A stretch of DNA of 64,000 nucleotides from Alisma plantago-aquatica (Eukaryota > Streptophyta > Magnoliopsida > Alismatales > Alismataceae): NCBI GenBank assembly GCA_963693085.1, contig OY856411.1, positions 119,908,267-119,972,266 of the forward strand. The letters run 5' to 3'. Shown here piece by piece: positions 13,397 through 24,900 of this stretch (position 1 is its first letter; each line of letters starts with the position of its first letter). Position numbers and translations under genes: made by a program. Under the pieces are notes generated by a model. The model was not told where the DNA came from. It worked only from the letters and a program-made list of their open reading frames with translations, and made no database searches.

Positions 13397-13940
13397 TAGG
13401 GTTTTCTATTTATCCCAATTAGGATTTCTCATTTCATTACCCATAGTTAGGATTTCTCATGTTTTTTCCCTTGATTAGGGTTACATCTTTACCCTATATT
13501 AGGGTTAATGTTCATCAATCTTCTTGATTAGGGATTCATGATCTCTTCATCAAGGATCGTATCCTAAATTCATAGTTTATTCATATTGAAGGTGTTGAGG
13601 CTTATCCATTACATGATTATCCTACATGTATGGATTCCTCTCTCTCTCATCCTCTCTAGGATGTTGACTATGTCAACTTAGTTAGATTAGGTCAACCAAC
13701 CCCTCAATTAAGTACATTCAATTAGGGTTGACATAGTGTATTGAAGTATTGCTTATTTTAAGCTTCAAGGATTAACTCACCTAAGGTTACCAATCACTTG
13801 GTACCTTAAAGGTACAACCCTAGTGATTATCTTTGAGATAAATCAATTACAATTATAGGGTCAATTGATCCTCATCACAATAATTTTTCAATTGATATGA
13901 TCACATTGAATCACTAAACGTTCTTGACCCTTTACTCTCT

Positions 13941-14130
13941 AAACAGTTTGAAACTGTTTGGGCAAGAGTGTGTTGAAACCGATTGGGCTTGGGTCTCCAA
14001 ACGGTTGGAGACCGTTTGGACCCAAATGGTCTTGAGATCGTTTGGACCCAAAGGGTCTTGAGACCGTTTGGACCCAAAGGGTCTTGAGACCGTTTGGACC
14101 CAAACGGTCTTAAGACCGTTTGGTCCAAAC
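13941..14130. repeat. Palindromic AAACGGTCT/AGACCGTTT cluster, 5' LTR copy
   Basis: This is the counterpart of the cluster at 5577-5739. It contains six or more inverted repeats, including a nearly perfect one at 14101-14123 with arms caaacggtctta and taagaccgtttg. Scattered single copies recur near 14420-14480, 14610-14660 and 14920-15000. Confidence 0.85.
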
Positions 14131-14763
14131 CCTCTCAAAACCGGATGGACTATAAAGGTCTTTCAACACTTAAAGAATTCAAGGTTTCCCTTAATGAACT
14201 GACTATCAATGGAATCCTTGATTCATTCATCAACTGAACTATTGAATCATCCTTCAATTGGACTGTCAATTAGGGTTTTGAACCCAATTGAACTAGGATT
14301 TATAATCAAGAAACCTTCAATTAGGGTTTTGAAATCGAAGAACCTTCATTGATTAACATTGTGGAACTGATTCAATTGAAATCAATGAATCATCATCAAA
14401 CTATGATATAACCTGACCCCAAACGTTCTTGAGGTCGTTTTGATGACCTCCAAATGGTCTTGAGACCGTTTGCACCATCCTATACTTGAAATTTGTGAAA
14501 TTTCATTAGGGTTTAGATCATTGGACTGATCATCAATTCAACTATTAATTGCATTTCAATTTGGTATCTCTGGACCTTCAATTACTCAACCATACTCAAC
14601 CCTAGACCTCCAAACGGTCTTGGTTGACCTCAAAACATTCTTGAGACCGTTTGGGTTAATCAACCCAAAAATCTAAATCAATCAATTGGAAATTCAACAC
14701 TTAACCCGATTAGGGTTTGGTAATTGATGAACCCTCAACTAATGAACCATTTGGAATTAATAA

Positions 14764-14908
14764 ATTAAATTTAATGGGTCATCAACCATCATCATTAGCA
14801 TCAAATCTCCAAATGGTCAACTGTGGTCAACCCTGGTTAATTAAATTTAATGGGTAATCAACATTATCATTAGCATCAAATCTCCAAATGGTCAACTGTG
14901 GTCAACTC
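14764..14908. repeat. Direct duplication of about 72 bp in the 5' LTR
   Basis: A block with the bases taatgggtcatcaac followed by aaatggtcaactgtgg occurs twice in a row here and only once in the other LTR (near 6375-6450). It is a local duplication after insertion. Confidence 0.75.
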
Positions 14909-16412
14909 TTCCAAATGGTTTGAAATCATTTAGTTCCTAACGGTTTGATGAAACCGTTTAATTCCAAATGGTTTTGTTGAAACCGAATGGACAACTTGTT
15001 GAAACCAGTTGGAATAGAAATTCCTTGGGAAAAGTGTCCAAGATGATGTCATCATCATCTAACTTCGTTCCTGTAACTTATAGTACTTCTGATTTCATGA
15101 ATTTACCAATTACAACAAACAACTAATCAAGAAGATTAAGGAATCAACGAAATTGCAAGATTGATAGTTGAATAACAATGTAGAGGGGTTCAAGTTATAA
15201 AACCCACCTCCAATTGAGCTTCAAAGCTTCAAGCTCACGTCAACAATGGTGGATGCAACTCCTTTCACTATCCCAAGGCTCGTCCTCAAGCTTTGAGTGA
15301 AAAAGAATGGTTAGAAATGAAGATGGGATCGAGATAGGAAGAAATCATGCATTGATTTTCAATTTCCACCATGGAATTAAGGTGAAAGAAGGTCAAGAAG
15401 CTTACCAACAGGTTGGGGGTCGTCCTCCTGATCCTCCAAGATCCCTTGGTCGTTTTGCAAGAAAAGAGAAGAAGTGGATTCGAAATTACCCCTTCATCTC
15501 ATGGATAAAGGAACATATATATGAATTTTATTGAAAATTCATTTAAGAGAGAGAAAGTAGGAATTATCTCCTCAATTTCCTTGACACTTTCCCCCTTCTC
15601 TTCCTTAGAGATGAGGCTATACTCTTTGCCTCTTATTCCTCTCAATTATCCTTGATTTAAAGAAAAGCAAATTTAACACCTTAACCCTTATAATAATAAT
15701 ATCCTAAAGTTAGTGGATATTTCTTTTTCTTTTCTTAATGTGAGTGGGTTCTCCACTCATGTAGATATTTCCTTTGCCTTTGCAAGGCACAAGGACGTCC
15801 ACACTTGTTGATTTTAAACCAAAACAAATTTTGGTTGAAGGGCAATCCAATTAATATAATTATTTTTACATTAAATTGAATTAGAGTTTCAATTATGCTT
15901 AAATCTTGATTATTTTAATATCAAGATTCTCTCTCCTTCAAAGTGATACAAATGAGATGCCCCTCTCATTTTCTTTGCTCTACATGATTCCAAGAAACAT
16001 TAGGGACTATTTTAAAGTTGTAATTTTCATAGTGAACCCTAAGTTTTTGGGTAAATTGCACATTACACCAAAACTAGGTTTTAATGCACAAACATTGCTT
16101 TATCAGCTCTTTTTGGGTACTCAGGCTTTTCCCAAGCCATAACTCTGCATCATCTCCATTCTTATGATGATTCAACACATGAAGGACATTTAATCATGTA
16201 ACATTTGCAAGTTAACCCCTCAACTTGGGTAATTTGCACTTTAGTCCAAAATAAGCAAACATTGCTTCAACAGTATTCAAACAAGACCAAAATTGAAACA
16301 TAGGTTCCTCTTGGGCCGTAATTACTTTTCACAAAATAAAATTATAGATCTAATTAGCTTTCTTAAGCAAAACTCCTTTGGTTAAGGCATAACCCCAGTC
16401 AGGAGTGTTACA

Positions 16413-16417
16413 CTAGG
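16413..16417. repeat. Target site duplication (ctagg), right copy
   Basis: It directly follows the CA end of the LTR at 16412 and is identical to 2824-2828. Confidence 0.85.
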
Positions 16418-17110
16418 CATCTAAGAATATATCTAGAAGGTCTAGTATTGGTCTAGCTCCTCAATGAACAATTTTGTAGACTGCTCAAACCCTAGATGCG
16501 TGCGAACAAAACCCAATAGAGAAAGAAAATAGGTGTGTCAGAAATACTAGTGTATGTGCATTACACAAAGTATTTTGGCATTGAAAGAATACAAGTATAA
16601 TGGAAGGGTGTAACTGATAAAAGAGGGCATATATATTGGTTAGCTAAAGAGAAAGTAATGAAGTACATACTTAACCTAAGAAAAAGATTGATGCATTCAA
16701 TGTAAAGACCTAATCTCATGAAATAGATGTTTTCTTGCCTTTATATCACAAAAAACAACATATACAAATGAATGAAGATGTTAACAAGAAAATAATAAAT
16801 TAAAGTAGTGCTAGGGAACCATAAACTACTATCCATGGCAGGAGGAATAAAACCTCAGTTCCCAATATATAAAACATGGTGGGGGAATGAAACATAGTGC
16901 TTGGCAGGAGAATAAAACCCAGTGCCTATAATTATAACATTGTAGGGGAATAAAACACAGTGCATGGCAAGGGAATAAACCCCAGTGCCTACAATTATAC
17001 CATTGAAAGGGAACAAAACCCAATGCATGACATGGGAATGAAACCCAGTGCCTAAAATATGGTTACACTACTAATAGTTATTACTGGTCTGAACCTAATA
17101 TGCAATTAGA
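16418..17110. other. Spacer between two LTR elements, no gene seen
   Basis: About 690 bp of what is probably the original locus. It continued from position 2828 before the first element inserted, and it continues again after 34791. Apart from the minisatellite at its right end I see no gene or RNA. Confidence 0.6.
16837..17062. repeat. Degenerate minisatellite
   Basis: A tandem motif of the form ggaataaaacccagtgc followed by a short AT stretch is repeated about seven times at 30-35 bp spacing, or three to four times as a longer unit of about 60-65 bp. The apparent cysteine-rich open frame on the minus strand is just a translation of the repeat. Confidence 0.75.
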
Positions 17111-17115
17111 GTAAG
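17111..17115. repeat. Target site duplication (gtaag), left copy
   Basis: It lies directly before the LTR start and is identical to 34787-34791 after the far LTR end. This perfect 5 bp duplication shows that 17116-34786 entered as one element and later received extra insertions. Confidence 0.9.
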
Positions 17116-18062
17116 TGTTACAACCCCAATCTTTGGGTTCCTTTGGTGAGAAATGTGTTTTCTCATATTAAATATATTGGAACAGATAAAGATATAATAT
17201 GGATTTCATTTACAATAGCCTTGATGATTGTATTGTGGGCTTTATTGGCTATTGGGCCCAATAACGAGGAAATTCAATTAGTAAATGAATAATTGAGTTT
17301 TTGAGAAAAGAAAGGTGTGGAAACCTCTAGAAGGCAAGAGAATATAATCCAAGGATGGATTTTGTGCCTCTTGAGCTCCTCGAGTTCCAAGGAGTCCAAA
17401 GTTGCAAAAAGAAAGCAATAAGAAAAGAAAAGATTAATTAAGTGTTTCTTTATTAAGAAAGAAATTGAAAACAATGGTAAAATGTGGAAAACAAGTGAAA
17501 AGAGGTGTAATGGAGTTATTCTTGGTGGAATGTCGTATCCCAAGGATTCCTAATGTAAAAAGGAAAACCAATGAGGAAAATTAAAGAGAAATAAAGAGAA
17601 ATCCTCAAAAGGAAATATTTTAAATAAGAACTCAACATGATAATGAGGAATAATGCATTTAGATGCATCTAGAAGGATAATGAGTATCTAATAAAAAGGA
17701 TTTCGAGATAATAGAGTTTCTTGGGATCCAAGGAGTCCCAATAAAGAGGAAAGATAGAGAAAATACCAAAATTGCAAAATAAGAGGATAATGTGATACAT
17801 TATTAATTAATTTTGTGATTTTGATAAAAAGAAAGTATTTGTTAATAAAGGAAAATAGGATTTCGAGGCCAATGAATTATAAAGAAAACATAAAGAGAAT
17901 AAGAGGAAAGAATTTCGAATTCTTAATAACCAAAGATCAAGGGGAACCAAAGAATTAATATATGAGAGAGAATTTATTCTCAACTATGGAGAGATGGTTT
18001 CCTAATGAGGAGAAGCCTTGCTTTTCTCATGAGCAAGTACATCAGGACATGGATGTCATCCC

Positions 18063-18070
18063 TATATAAA
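18063..18070 (+). promoter_or_regulatory. Candidate TATA box of the 5' LTR
   Basis: TATATAAA lies about 50 bases before a CT-rich tract, in the right place for an LTR promoter. The 3' LTR equivalent (25848-25855) reads TATATCAA, one base changed. Inferred from sequence and position only. Confidence 0.55.
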
Positions 18071-19799
18071 GGGTTGAACCCGTTGGCCAAGACCAGACAG
18101 TTCCCACGCGGATATCTCTCTCTCTTCTTCACCTTCTTCATCGTTTCCATCCACAAACCCTAACAGAAGGGTAGATCCATCACAGGATCAAACGAGAGGC
18201 TGCGAATATCATCATGATGAAGGTTTGAAGGTTGCATATCAATCCGAGGGAGGTTGGTCATTGTTCTCTAAGTTCTTGACCTGCTGCGACCACCAGCAGC
18301 ATCTCCTGTAGGACTAGCTAGCTTCTGGGGTTGGTGTGCTTAAACCAGCCACCGAGGATGTAGGCTGGGCGGTGCCCCCATTACGGCGGATGGTGGCAGA
18401 GGTAGGGCACCCATCGGCAGTGCCCTCGGACCTTGGAAGGCGTGAAGAAACCCTCTCGCAGGTCGACCTGGTCGGCGGGCAGCGCAGGGTTCAGAGGTTG
18501 AAGGAGAATGGTGGCGTTGGACGCTTATGCCCCTCATGGGCGTGAAGAAGCGAACAGCGGCCTAGGGGTATAAGAGAATTTTCTTCATATTTCCATATAA
18601 GTCAAGCGGGCCGCTTTGCATGAAAGGAGCGACGTTGCACTCTCCGATTGGCCAAAGGTATTCTTATTTTGCAAAAATCATATATAATGATTGGTAACTC
18701 CGATTAGGACAAGTAATATATGAATTTTGATCAGGAGAACGAGATGAATCCAATAAAAATGATCTGAAAGATGATTCCGTTCCTAATTGCAAAAGTACAA
18801 TAAGTTGATGGAAAGTGCATTAAAGTTAAGTTAAAAACCCTATTTGTGATTAAAGGTTGAATCTAGTATGCTTAATGGGTTAATTGAAGTATTAATAACT
18901 TGTTGAATGATAATGTTAGATTTGAACCTGATCTAGATGAAATTTGCATGATTTAGGGTTTTTACCCCATATGAGAATGATTAAGATTTTAGAAACACTA
19001 ATTTAGGGTAAAAGAGGATAAGATCGTATATGATTTGAAAAATGTGAAAATACATTATTAAATGATGGTTCTAAATTATTTTGAGTACAAAAGTCCTTAA
19101 TTCTGGATAAATACCCTATATGTAGTAATTGGGGTTTTCTCATGAATAAAAGGTGGAAATGATGGTAAAACGAGTTCATATGTTAATTAGACCCTAATGA
19201 AATTTGAATTGATGATAGGTGCGTATAATGATCTTGTCATGGATTAAAAGGATAAAAATATTAGCTTTAATGTAAAAGAAGCTTAATGAAATCAATTGAT
19301 GATTAATGTGCATTTAATATGGAAATAGGATTATATGTTGTTACGATAACCTTAATGTTGAAGAATAGATGAGATAATTAGGGTGTATGAGTAATGGCAT
19401 AAAATTAGGGTTTAATATGGTAAAAGATGAAGGGCAACCCTAATTGCAAAATGAAACCTTAAAATGGACACATAAGCCCTAGAAAGTGAATCCAAGTCAA
19501 TAAAGTAGATTCTTGATAAAGTGTGTACATATTCTTTTCGGGAATTATGTGATTGTTGAATTTCTTATTTGGATTGCTTTCTTGGTTGGATTTGTTTAAT
19601 GCTTGTGAAATCATCAAATCAGGTATGTGGTTACGCTTATGAATATCTCGAATTAGTTTTTTCAAGGTTTACCGAAGTTTTCATCGATGTCATGAATTAA
19701 TTGTTGGATGATTTTAGTTCATGCAAACTATAATGTGGATATGGATATCACATAAGATATGTGCCTACTAGCTTAGATCCTGGTCCCCTCTGTGGCTTA

Positions 19800-20010
19800 A
19801 TAGTTGACCTGGTACATGGCTACCTATGGGGTAGGTCCATCAGGTCATTGGATGACTTAGTACATGGCTACCAATGGGGTAGGTCCATCAAGTCACATTG
19901 AGTTAGATATTGGGCTACCTTCGGGTAGTGCCATGCGACTCTATTACCCTATGTATTGGCTACCTGTAAGGTAGGACCATGGGGGTAAGAATCTACCTAA
20001 AGAGAGGTAG
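19800..20010. repeat. Tandem 'tggctacc...gtaggtcca' motif in LTR
   Basis: Four imperfect units, each carrying tggctacc, then ggtaggtccat or a variant, then a gtcac or gtcat element. The same array is present in the 3' LTR at about 34107-34320. It is a regular part of the LTR, of unknown role. Confidence 0.75.
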
Positions 20011-20475
20011 CATACAAGTCCACTGAAGGGATAGCATAGAGTTAGGGGATAGGTAAGGATTGAGTAGTATGGCTTAAAATGTAATCTTGGTTGTTAAATG
20101 ATTAATTGAATGATTACATTGTTAACATATTTGCATGATTATTGTTTCCCCCACATACCAACTTCTTGCTGACCGACGTTTTGTTTGTCGGCATTTTATG
20201 TACAATCAAAAGTACAAACAGTAAAGTGGCATATGTGATATTAAATGAGAATTAAAGTGCAAAGGAGGATTAGATAGATTAGTGTCTGTGTGGATAGAAG
20301 TTTTGAAATACCAGTTTTAAATGGTATGTAAAGTTTTTATTTTTACCATATTTCAGTATAGTTGGTAGAATTTAATAATTGTTGGTGATTATTTATCAAA
20401 CCTTTGATCTGGGTTATTGGATAACGACTTTGATCTCTTGGTCTCACTTAAGTGGGGGTACGGGGTCGTAACATT

Positions 20476-20487
20476 TTGTATCATAGC
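20476..20487 (+). other. Primer binding site, decayed iMet type
   Basis: ttgtatcatagc, two bases after the 5' LTR end, matches the initiator-Met primer site (tggtatcagagc) at 10 of 12 bases. Confidence 0.7.
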
Positions 20488-20490
20488 TTA

Positions 20491-23400
20491 GGTTCCTCAC
20501 TTAACCATTAATAATTATTAAATTTTATAAACTCCATAGAACCCAAGGGAGTTATTAGAGGATTATCTGAAAGACAGAGGTGTCTAGAAAAGGATCACGA
20601 CCGGGGGCTGGCAATATTTTCCTCGACACTGCTAGTTAGAATATGAGGACTCCTGGATCCGTGTGACTACCTGGCCACAGTCTTAGGGTATGATTCGAAA
20701 TAAGATACCTTTAGGACATTCTCATCTTATTCATCCCTTCTCAACTCAAATTATGTTAAGGACCTTAAGGATTAGGGTTTTCTCTCTTCTCCTCACCCTC
20801 TTGAGGTATGGGTAAGGTTAATAAGTTCTAAGGAATCCTCCATCAAATTAATGAAAAGCATGTAAATAAGATGTCATGGAAATAAGCTTAATAGAGTAAG
20901 CGTAAAGGAATAGATACATGCTTAGGTCGTATGACACGAGTTGTCATTACCCTCAGGAGAGACCTGAGGATAAACCTCCTTGGCAGGAGGATGAGTAGGG
21001 AGAGTTGTCTTGGAGGTAGAGACCTCCATTAAAAGTAGAGACCTAGCACATCCTCCGAGGATGATGTTAACCCTAACCCTAAGTGAAGGTTAGATAGAAA
21101 TATGACATGATGAGTTAGATGTCATGGTTGGCTGAGTGTTTGGTTGGACATGCATTTGGGATGCCATAAGAGGTTAGATGACCTAGTACCTTTGGCGACC
21201 CAACCCTGGAGAGGGCCGTGCATGTTAGAGTGAAGGAAAGATCCTTCATTGATGAGGTTAGAGAAGAACCCATGGAAACCCTATGAACTTATATGAGAAT
21301 GGTATAGTAGACACTCATAGTACGTCAGTGGTACGAGCAGTAGGTTGAAACCCTGGCTAGGAAAGTATGAGGGAATAGCCTACGAGATAAGCATAAAAAG
21401 CTATGGATAACCATGAGTAAGCATAGGCTTCACCATCTAGGGGTATGCTTGTGATCTTGATCCCTCTTGGAGAGAGAACCTCTCGTAGTAAGGTTGTTTG
21501 TAGGGTTGGCTCTAGAGAGAGCAGGAAACCAAGCAAAAAGGTTGTAAACCTAGACCCCAAGATATGAGGAACAGTGGGAGTTGAGGACGATGCGACCTAA
21601 GTGGATGATAGTGGTTGCCTCATTCTTGATCCCTGGAGATGGATGATATCTTGGTGTCCTTTAAGAGGAACGAAACCCTAAACAGAGAGTAATACTTCTG
21701 GTACCTATGTGCCTATGGTGTAGGTGTTTACCTTCTAAGTGGAGACAAAGAGTGCCTTAGACCCAGAGGAGGTTTAAGTAGCGAGTTGTGAGGCTTTATA
21801 CCTAGTTGGTTGTTCTTGAGGAAGACTCAACTCTAAGGTGTTTCTCATATAAAAGGATCATAAGAGTACATGACATACCTTGAACATGCTTGATTCGTGG
21901 TTAAGAGATTGAGCATGCAGTTGGATACTCAAAGGAGAACCTAGGGTTCCTAGGCCTAAGAGGGGAAGCAGTGCATCCGATGCTCATGATGAGATTTGAG
22001 TATGTATAGTTTCGAGCATGATACTCCTCATGTGTAGAGGTAAAGGAAACCCCTTAAGTTAAGGGTATGTTTTATGAACCCCTCACGGCTAAGTGGATGA
22101 CATGGGAAGGTATGATCGTGATCCAGTATTGAGGATGAGAACAAGTATGACCCAGCATGGTTTAGTAGGTGGTCAGCTTGTTCCTTAGTAGCTTACTAGG
22201 GTTAAGCATGCTCAGGTCGATGTAAACCCGAGGCATTAGGACCTTTGTGACCTTTGTTATCGAGGTGAAGTTTTCCTCCCATCATGGGAGAAGGGACCCT
22301 TTCGTGGGGTGTTTACCAGTTTTGTTGGTTCAAGTTAATCTAAAGAGGTCTCATAGGATCTTGAGAAGCTAAGGGGAAAGTACATAGTATGAGAGTGAAC
22401 CTATAAACCCATAGATAACCATCTCCAAGTGCATATGGATGTGTTACCATGGAGGTAGCTCGTATTGGGCTTGACCAAGGTAGGCAGGTTGCCATGACCC
22501 CTATGAAAGGATGAAAGTCATACCATGAATGTAGAGAGAGAGATGATGAAGGCTTGGGTAAGGTTCTAAGTGGAACATGTACTATAATAGAATCCTAAGT
22601 CTATCCTAAGGTATGGTAGGGATAAGACCGATGAAAGTAGGAGTTGCCTAATTCCCTAGTTGCACATGACCATAGGATCGGGAGGTAACAACTATCATTG
22701 TCTGAGGGCCATGGGTTAGGAGATTGATCACCTTCATGAACTCATGGGACCAAAAGGGCAGATGAGTAGGGCACTCTCTGGATGCATTAGGGAAGAGGGA
22801 TGACCCTAAAAGTGTCGGCACCCTATAGACCTAGAGGAGATGACCAAGGATTGTGTGGTGACCCAAGTAGGATTCAAGACCAGTTTTCCATGGAAGTAAC
22901 TTTGATATCGAGATGATTGTGATGAAGTGACATATGAGGCACGTTTCAACTTAGATTTAAAGGTGTACGGGCACGGTGGGATGTACCATCTCTACCCTTG
23001 GAATAGGAAGAACTCTGTATTTGGACTGCAGCCAAATGCTTATTTCCTCTTGTTATGAGAGAGAGAGTTAGGACAATACGCATGCCATACACGAAGGATA
23101 AAGATGATGTGGGTTGGAACGTTGCCATGAGATATGGGGAAATATATGATAACATACCCTTGTGGAGTGAATAATACATGGATGGTTTACAAACAGTAAG
23201 AGTATTAAGGTAATCATCTTGTGAGGATGTTTTAACACGAGCTATGTGGAATTTACAAGTGGTACAAGGTTAAATTCAAAAACCAATAGGATGAGCTCAA
23301 AGTTTTCTTGATGAAGTTAGACTTAGAGCTAAAATGAGATAATAAGTGGAATACATGAAGGTGTATGTCATCCACATTACCTAATACCCAAGGATGTGAA

Positions 23401-23760
23401 GTGGTAATGGATGCTCGGGTTGAGATATAGCTGCCTAGTTTGGCTAGAAGGGGTTGTTAAGCTAACCCTAAGTTTGGAAAGGAGATGTGTTTGGCTAACA
23501 CTCGGATGTAATGAAATTTGTTGAGCAAGGTAGTGGTTGTTTTGTTAACCTAGTCCTTGATATAATAAAAAGGATGGTGGTAGAACCTCAGATGCACTAC
23601 TTTGGAAAGGAAGGTGACGAAGCCCTGATGAGTTTGATTTAGAGTTTCTGAGAAATTGATTTTGAGGAATCAAGACGTACTGGAAATCATGATTTTAAGA
23701 TCACCAAACACCGTGATACTACGAAGATAGTAAGTGATAATGGTACTTTAGATACCTAAG
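20491..23760 (+). other. Decayed interior of the chromovirus, gag/pol region not recognisable
   Basis: About 3.3 kb where gag, protease and reverse transcriptase should lie. All frames are broken by frequent stops, and I could not place a zinc knuckle or the reverse transcriptase active-site motif with confidence. The open frames here (none above 80 codons) do not look like protein domains. Confidence 0.55.
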
Positions 23761-23764
23761 ATAA

Positions 23765-24850
23765 TGTTGCATGTGGTATATGGCCATGCAAGCCGAGGGT
23801 GAAGGACGAACACCAGTAACCCAGTGCATTGATATAAAGGATAAAGAGTCCCCAAAAGAGAAAGGGAGTTCATCACTATGGATGTTGTAAGTCTCCCCTG
23901 GATCAAGGAAGGTCGAGATGCAATATGGGTTATGGTAGATCGCCTTACCTAGATGACATGAGAAAGAAAGAGTACTGTCAAGGGATAGATCGGGTTGAAC
24001 TACATATGAGAGAGATGATTCAACTACACCATGAGGTTGAGTATAAAAGTTCTTGAGTTTGACCTAAAGGTTCCCTTCCAAAAGGTGGAAGTAGGTCCAG
24101 GTCCATGAAGAACTCGATGTTAGTACAGTTTATCACCCCTAACTAATGGTTAGTATGATCCAGACTAAAAGGTTTGATGAGAACATATGTGCTCGTTCAG
24201 GGTGATACCTAGAGACAGTTCTTGTCCTATGAAAGATGTGAAGATAATCACCATAGCCAGTATCAGGATTTAAAGAAGCTCTATAAGAGAGGTTGTGTCG
24301 GTCACCACTTCAGTAAGGTGATGTTGGTGAAAGGACCATGTGATGGTTAGAAAAGGGCCACAGTGTGTGTAGATGAAGTCACTTTGATCGTGCAATGGCT
24401 GAAAGGAGCCTAGAGACGACAAGAGTTGTGAGAAGATGCAAAGTAGACTGACATGCAGTTCACTGTGGGAGAATATGTGACATGAAAATCCAACCCCTCT
24501 ATGTTATAGCTAAGAGAGTTGAGTCCCCGATGCATTGGTTCTTTTGACATGGTTTGGTGGAGAAGGTTAAGTTTGACCTTACCCCTTAGGATAAAGTAAT
24601 GTGTGATGAGTTCATGTGTCCAATTTAGAGTACTATGTGAAGTACCCCGACCACGTGCTGAGCAATGAACCTAGTGAGCCCCAAGGGAGGCTGAAATGAC
24701 CTAAGTCACCTGTGAAGTTTATAGACGCCAGAGTGAAAGAACTCAGAGAAAAGAATATGTGATGATAAAGGTTCTTTGGAAGTGCCATGGGTAGGGTAAA
24801 GCCACATAGGGGCCAATGATGGACATGGAAAAGTCAAATTCTAAATTGTT
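23765..24850 (+). pseudogene. Integrase-chromodomain remnant of Ty3/gypsy pol
   Basis: Conceptual translation with stops and frame changes shows the chromovirus integrase in order. Near 23795 is a VKDEHQ-like segment (family form VKAEHQ) that follows the zinc-binding part. Near 23885-23950 is a stretch reading PWIKEGRDAIWVMVDRLT, matching the integrase core that joins donor DNA to the target. Near 24630 is a PDHVL segment of the C-terminal domain. At about 24715-24850 lies a chromodomain relic with a VKELREK segment, then VLW and a broken aromatic end. The chromodomain normally directs insertion into marked chromatin. Many stops make it non-functional. It ends shortly before the purine tract and 3' LTR, as expected. 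Confidence 0.8.
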
Positions 24851-24887
24851 TGTTTGCTTGAGTGAATTTTGAGGACAAAATTCCTAT

Positions 24888-24900
24888 AAGAGGGGAAGGA
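24888..24900 (+). other. Polypurine tract of the chromovirus
   Basis: aagaggggaagga directly abuts the 3' LTR start at 24901. It is preceded by a gaggacaaaattcc stretch typical of the end of Tekay/Del-type elements. Confidence 0.85.

Larger units (their letters stand above)
2829..16412 (-). mobile_element. Non-autonomous LTR retrotransposon with giant LTRs (LARD/TR-GAG-like, Ty3/gypsy type)
   Basis: A complete 13.6 kb element. It has two long direct repeats, each beginning TGTGGCATCC and ending TGTTACA on the plus strand, and a 5 bp target duplication. The internal part is only 2573 bp (7950-10522). Orientation is minus: an initiator-Met-like primer site lies next to the right LTR, a broken gag with two zinc knuckles reads leftward, and a purine-rich tract abuts the left LTR. 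I see no protease, reverse transcriptase, RNase H or integrase. LTRs above 4 kb with a short, nearly empty interior are the hallmark of LARDs; the gag remnant makes it TR-GAG-like. The TGTAACACCCC start (minus strand) and the preceding tract resemble Tekay/Del-type chromoviruses, so a related autonomous partner is inferred. I counted very roughly 18 differences over the first 250 bases of the two LTRs, so the insertion is not recent. Confidence 0.9.
10523..16412 (-). repeat. 5' LTR of the giant-LTR element
   Basis: This LTR is 5890 bp, the longer and more complete of the pair. It holds the roughly 550 bp block (about 11523-12079) missing from the other LTR, an expanded 28-bp tandem array, the palindrome clusters, and a direct duplication of about 72 bp (about 14764-14908). 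It is exceptionally long for a plant LTR. No gene is recognisable inside, and the short open frames do not keep a shared reading frame between the two copies. Confidence 0.88.
17116..20473 (+). repeat. 5' LTR of the chromovirus (uninterrupted)
   Basis: This LTR is 3358 bp. It has a TATA-like box at 18063-18070 followed by a CT-rich stretch and a GC-rich block (about 18250-18560), probably the transcribed leader. It also has a tandem motif at about 19800-20010. It preserves the empty versions of both sites used by the retroposons in the 3' LTR: near 19321-19340, and at about 19541-19556. Confidence 0.92.

Noticed and set aside
16829..17023. Cysteine-rich minus-strand frame with repeated motifs, resembling a secreted peptide
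   Set aside because: It is a direct translation of a minisatellite, with no signal peptide or known fold.
18336..18545. Overlapping GC-rich open frames preserved in two places (also 26024-26449), looking like a conserved small protein
   Set aside because: The two places are the LTRs of one element, so the likeness is due to copying. Frames on both strands are open because the block is GC-rich, and no domain is seen.
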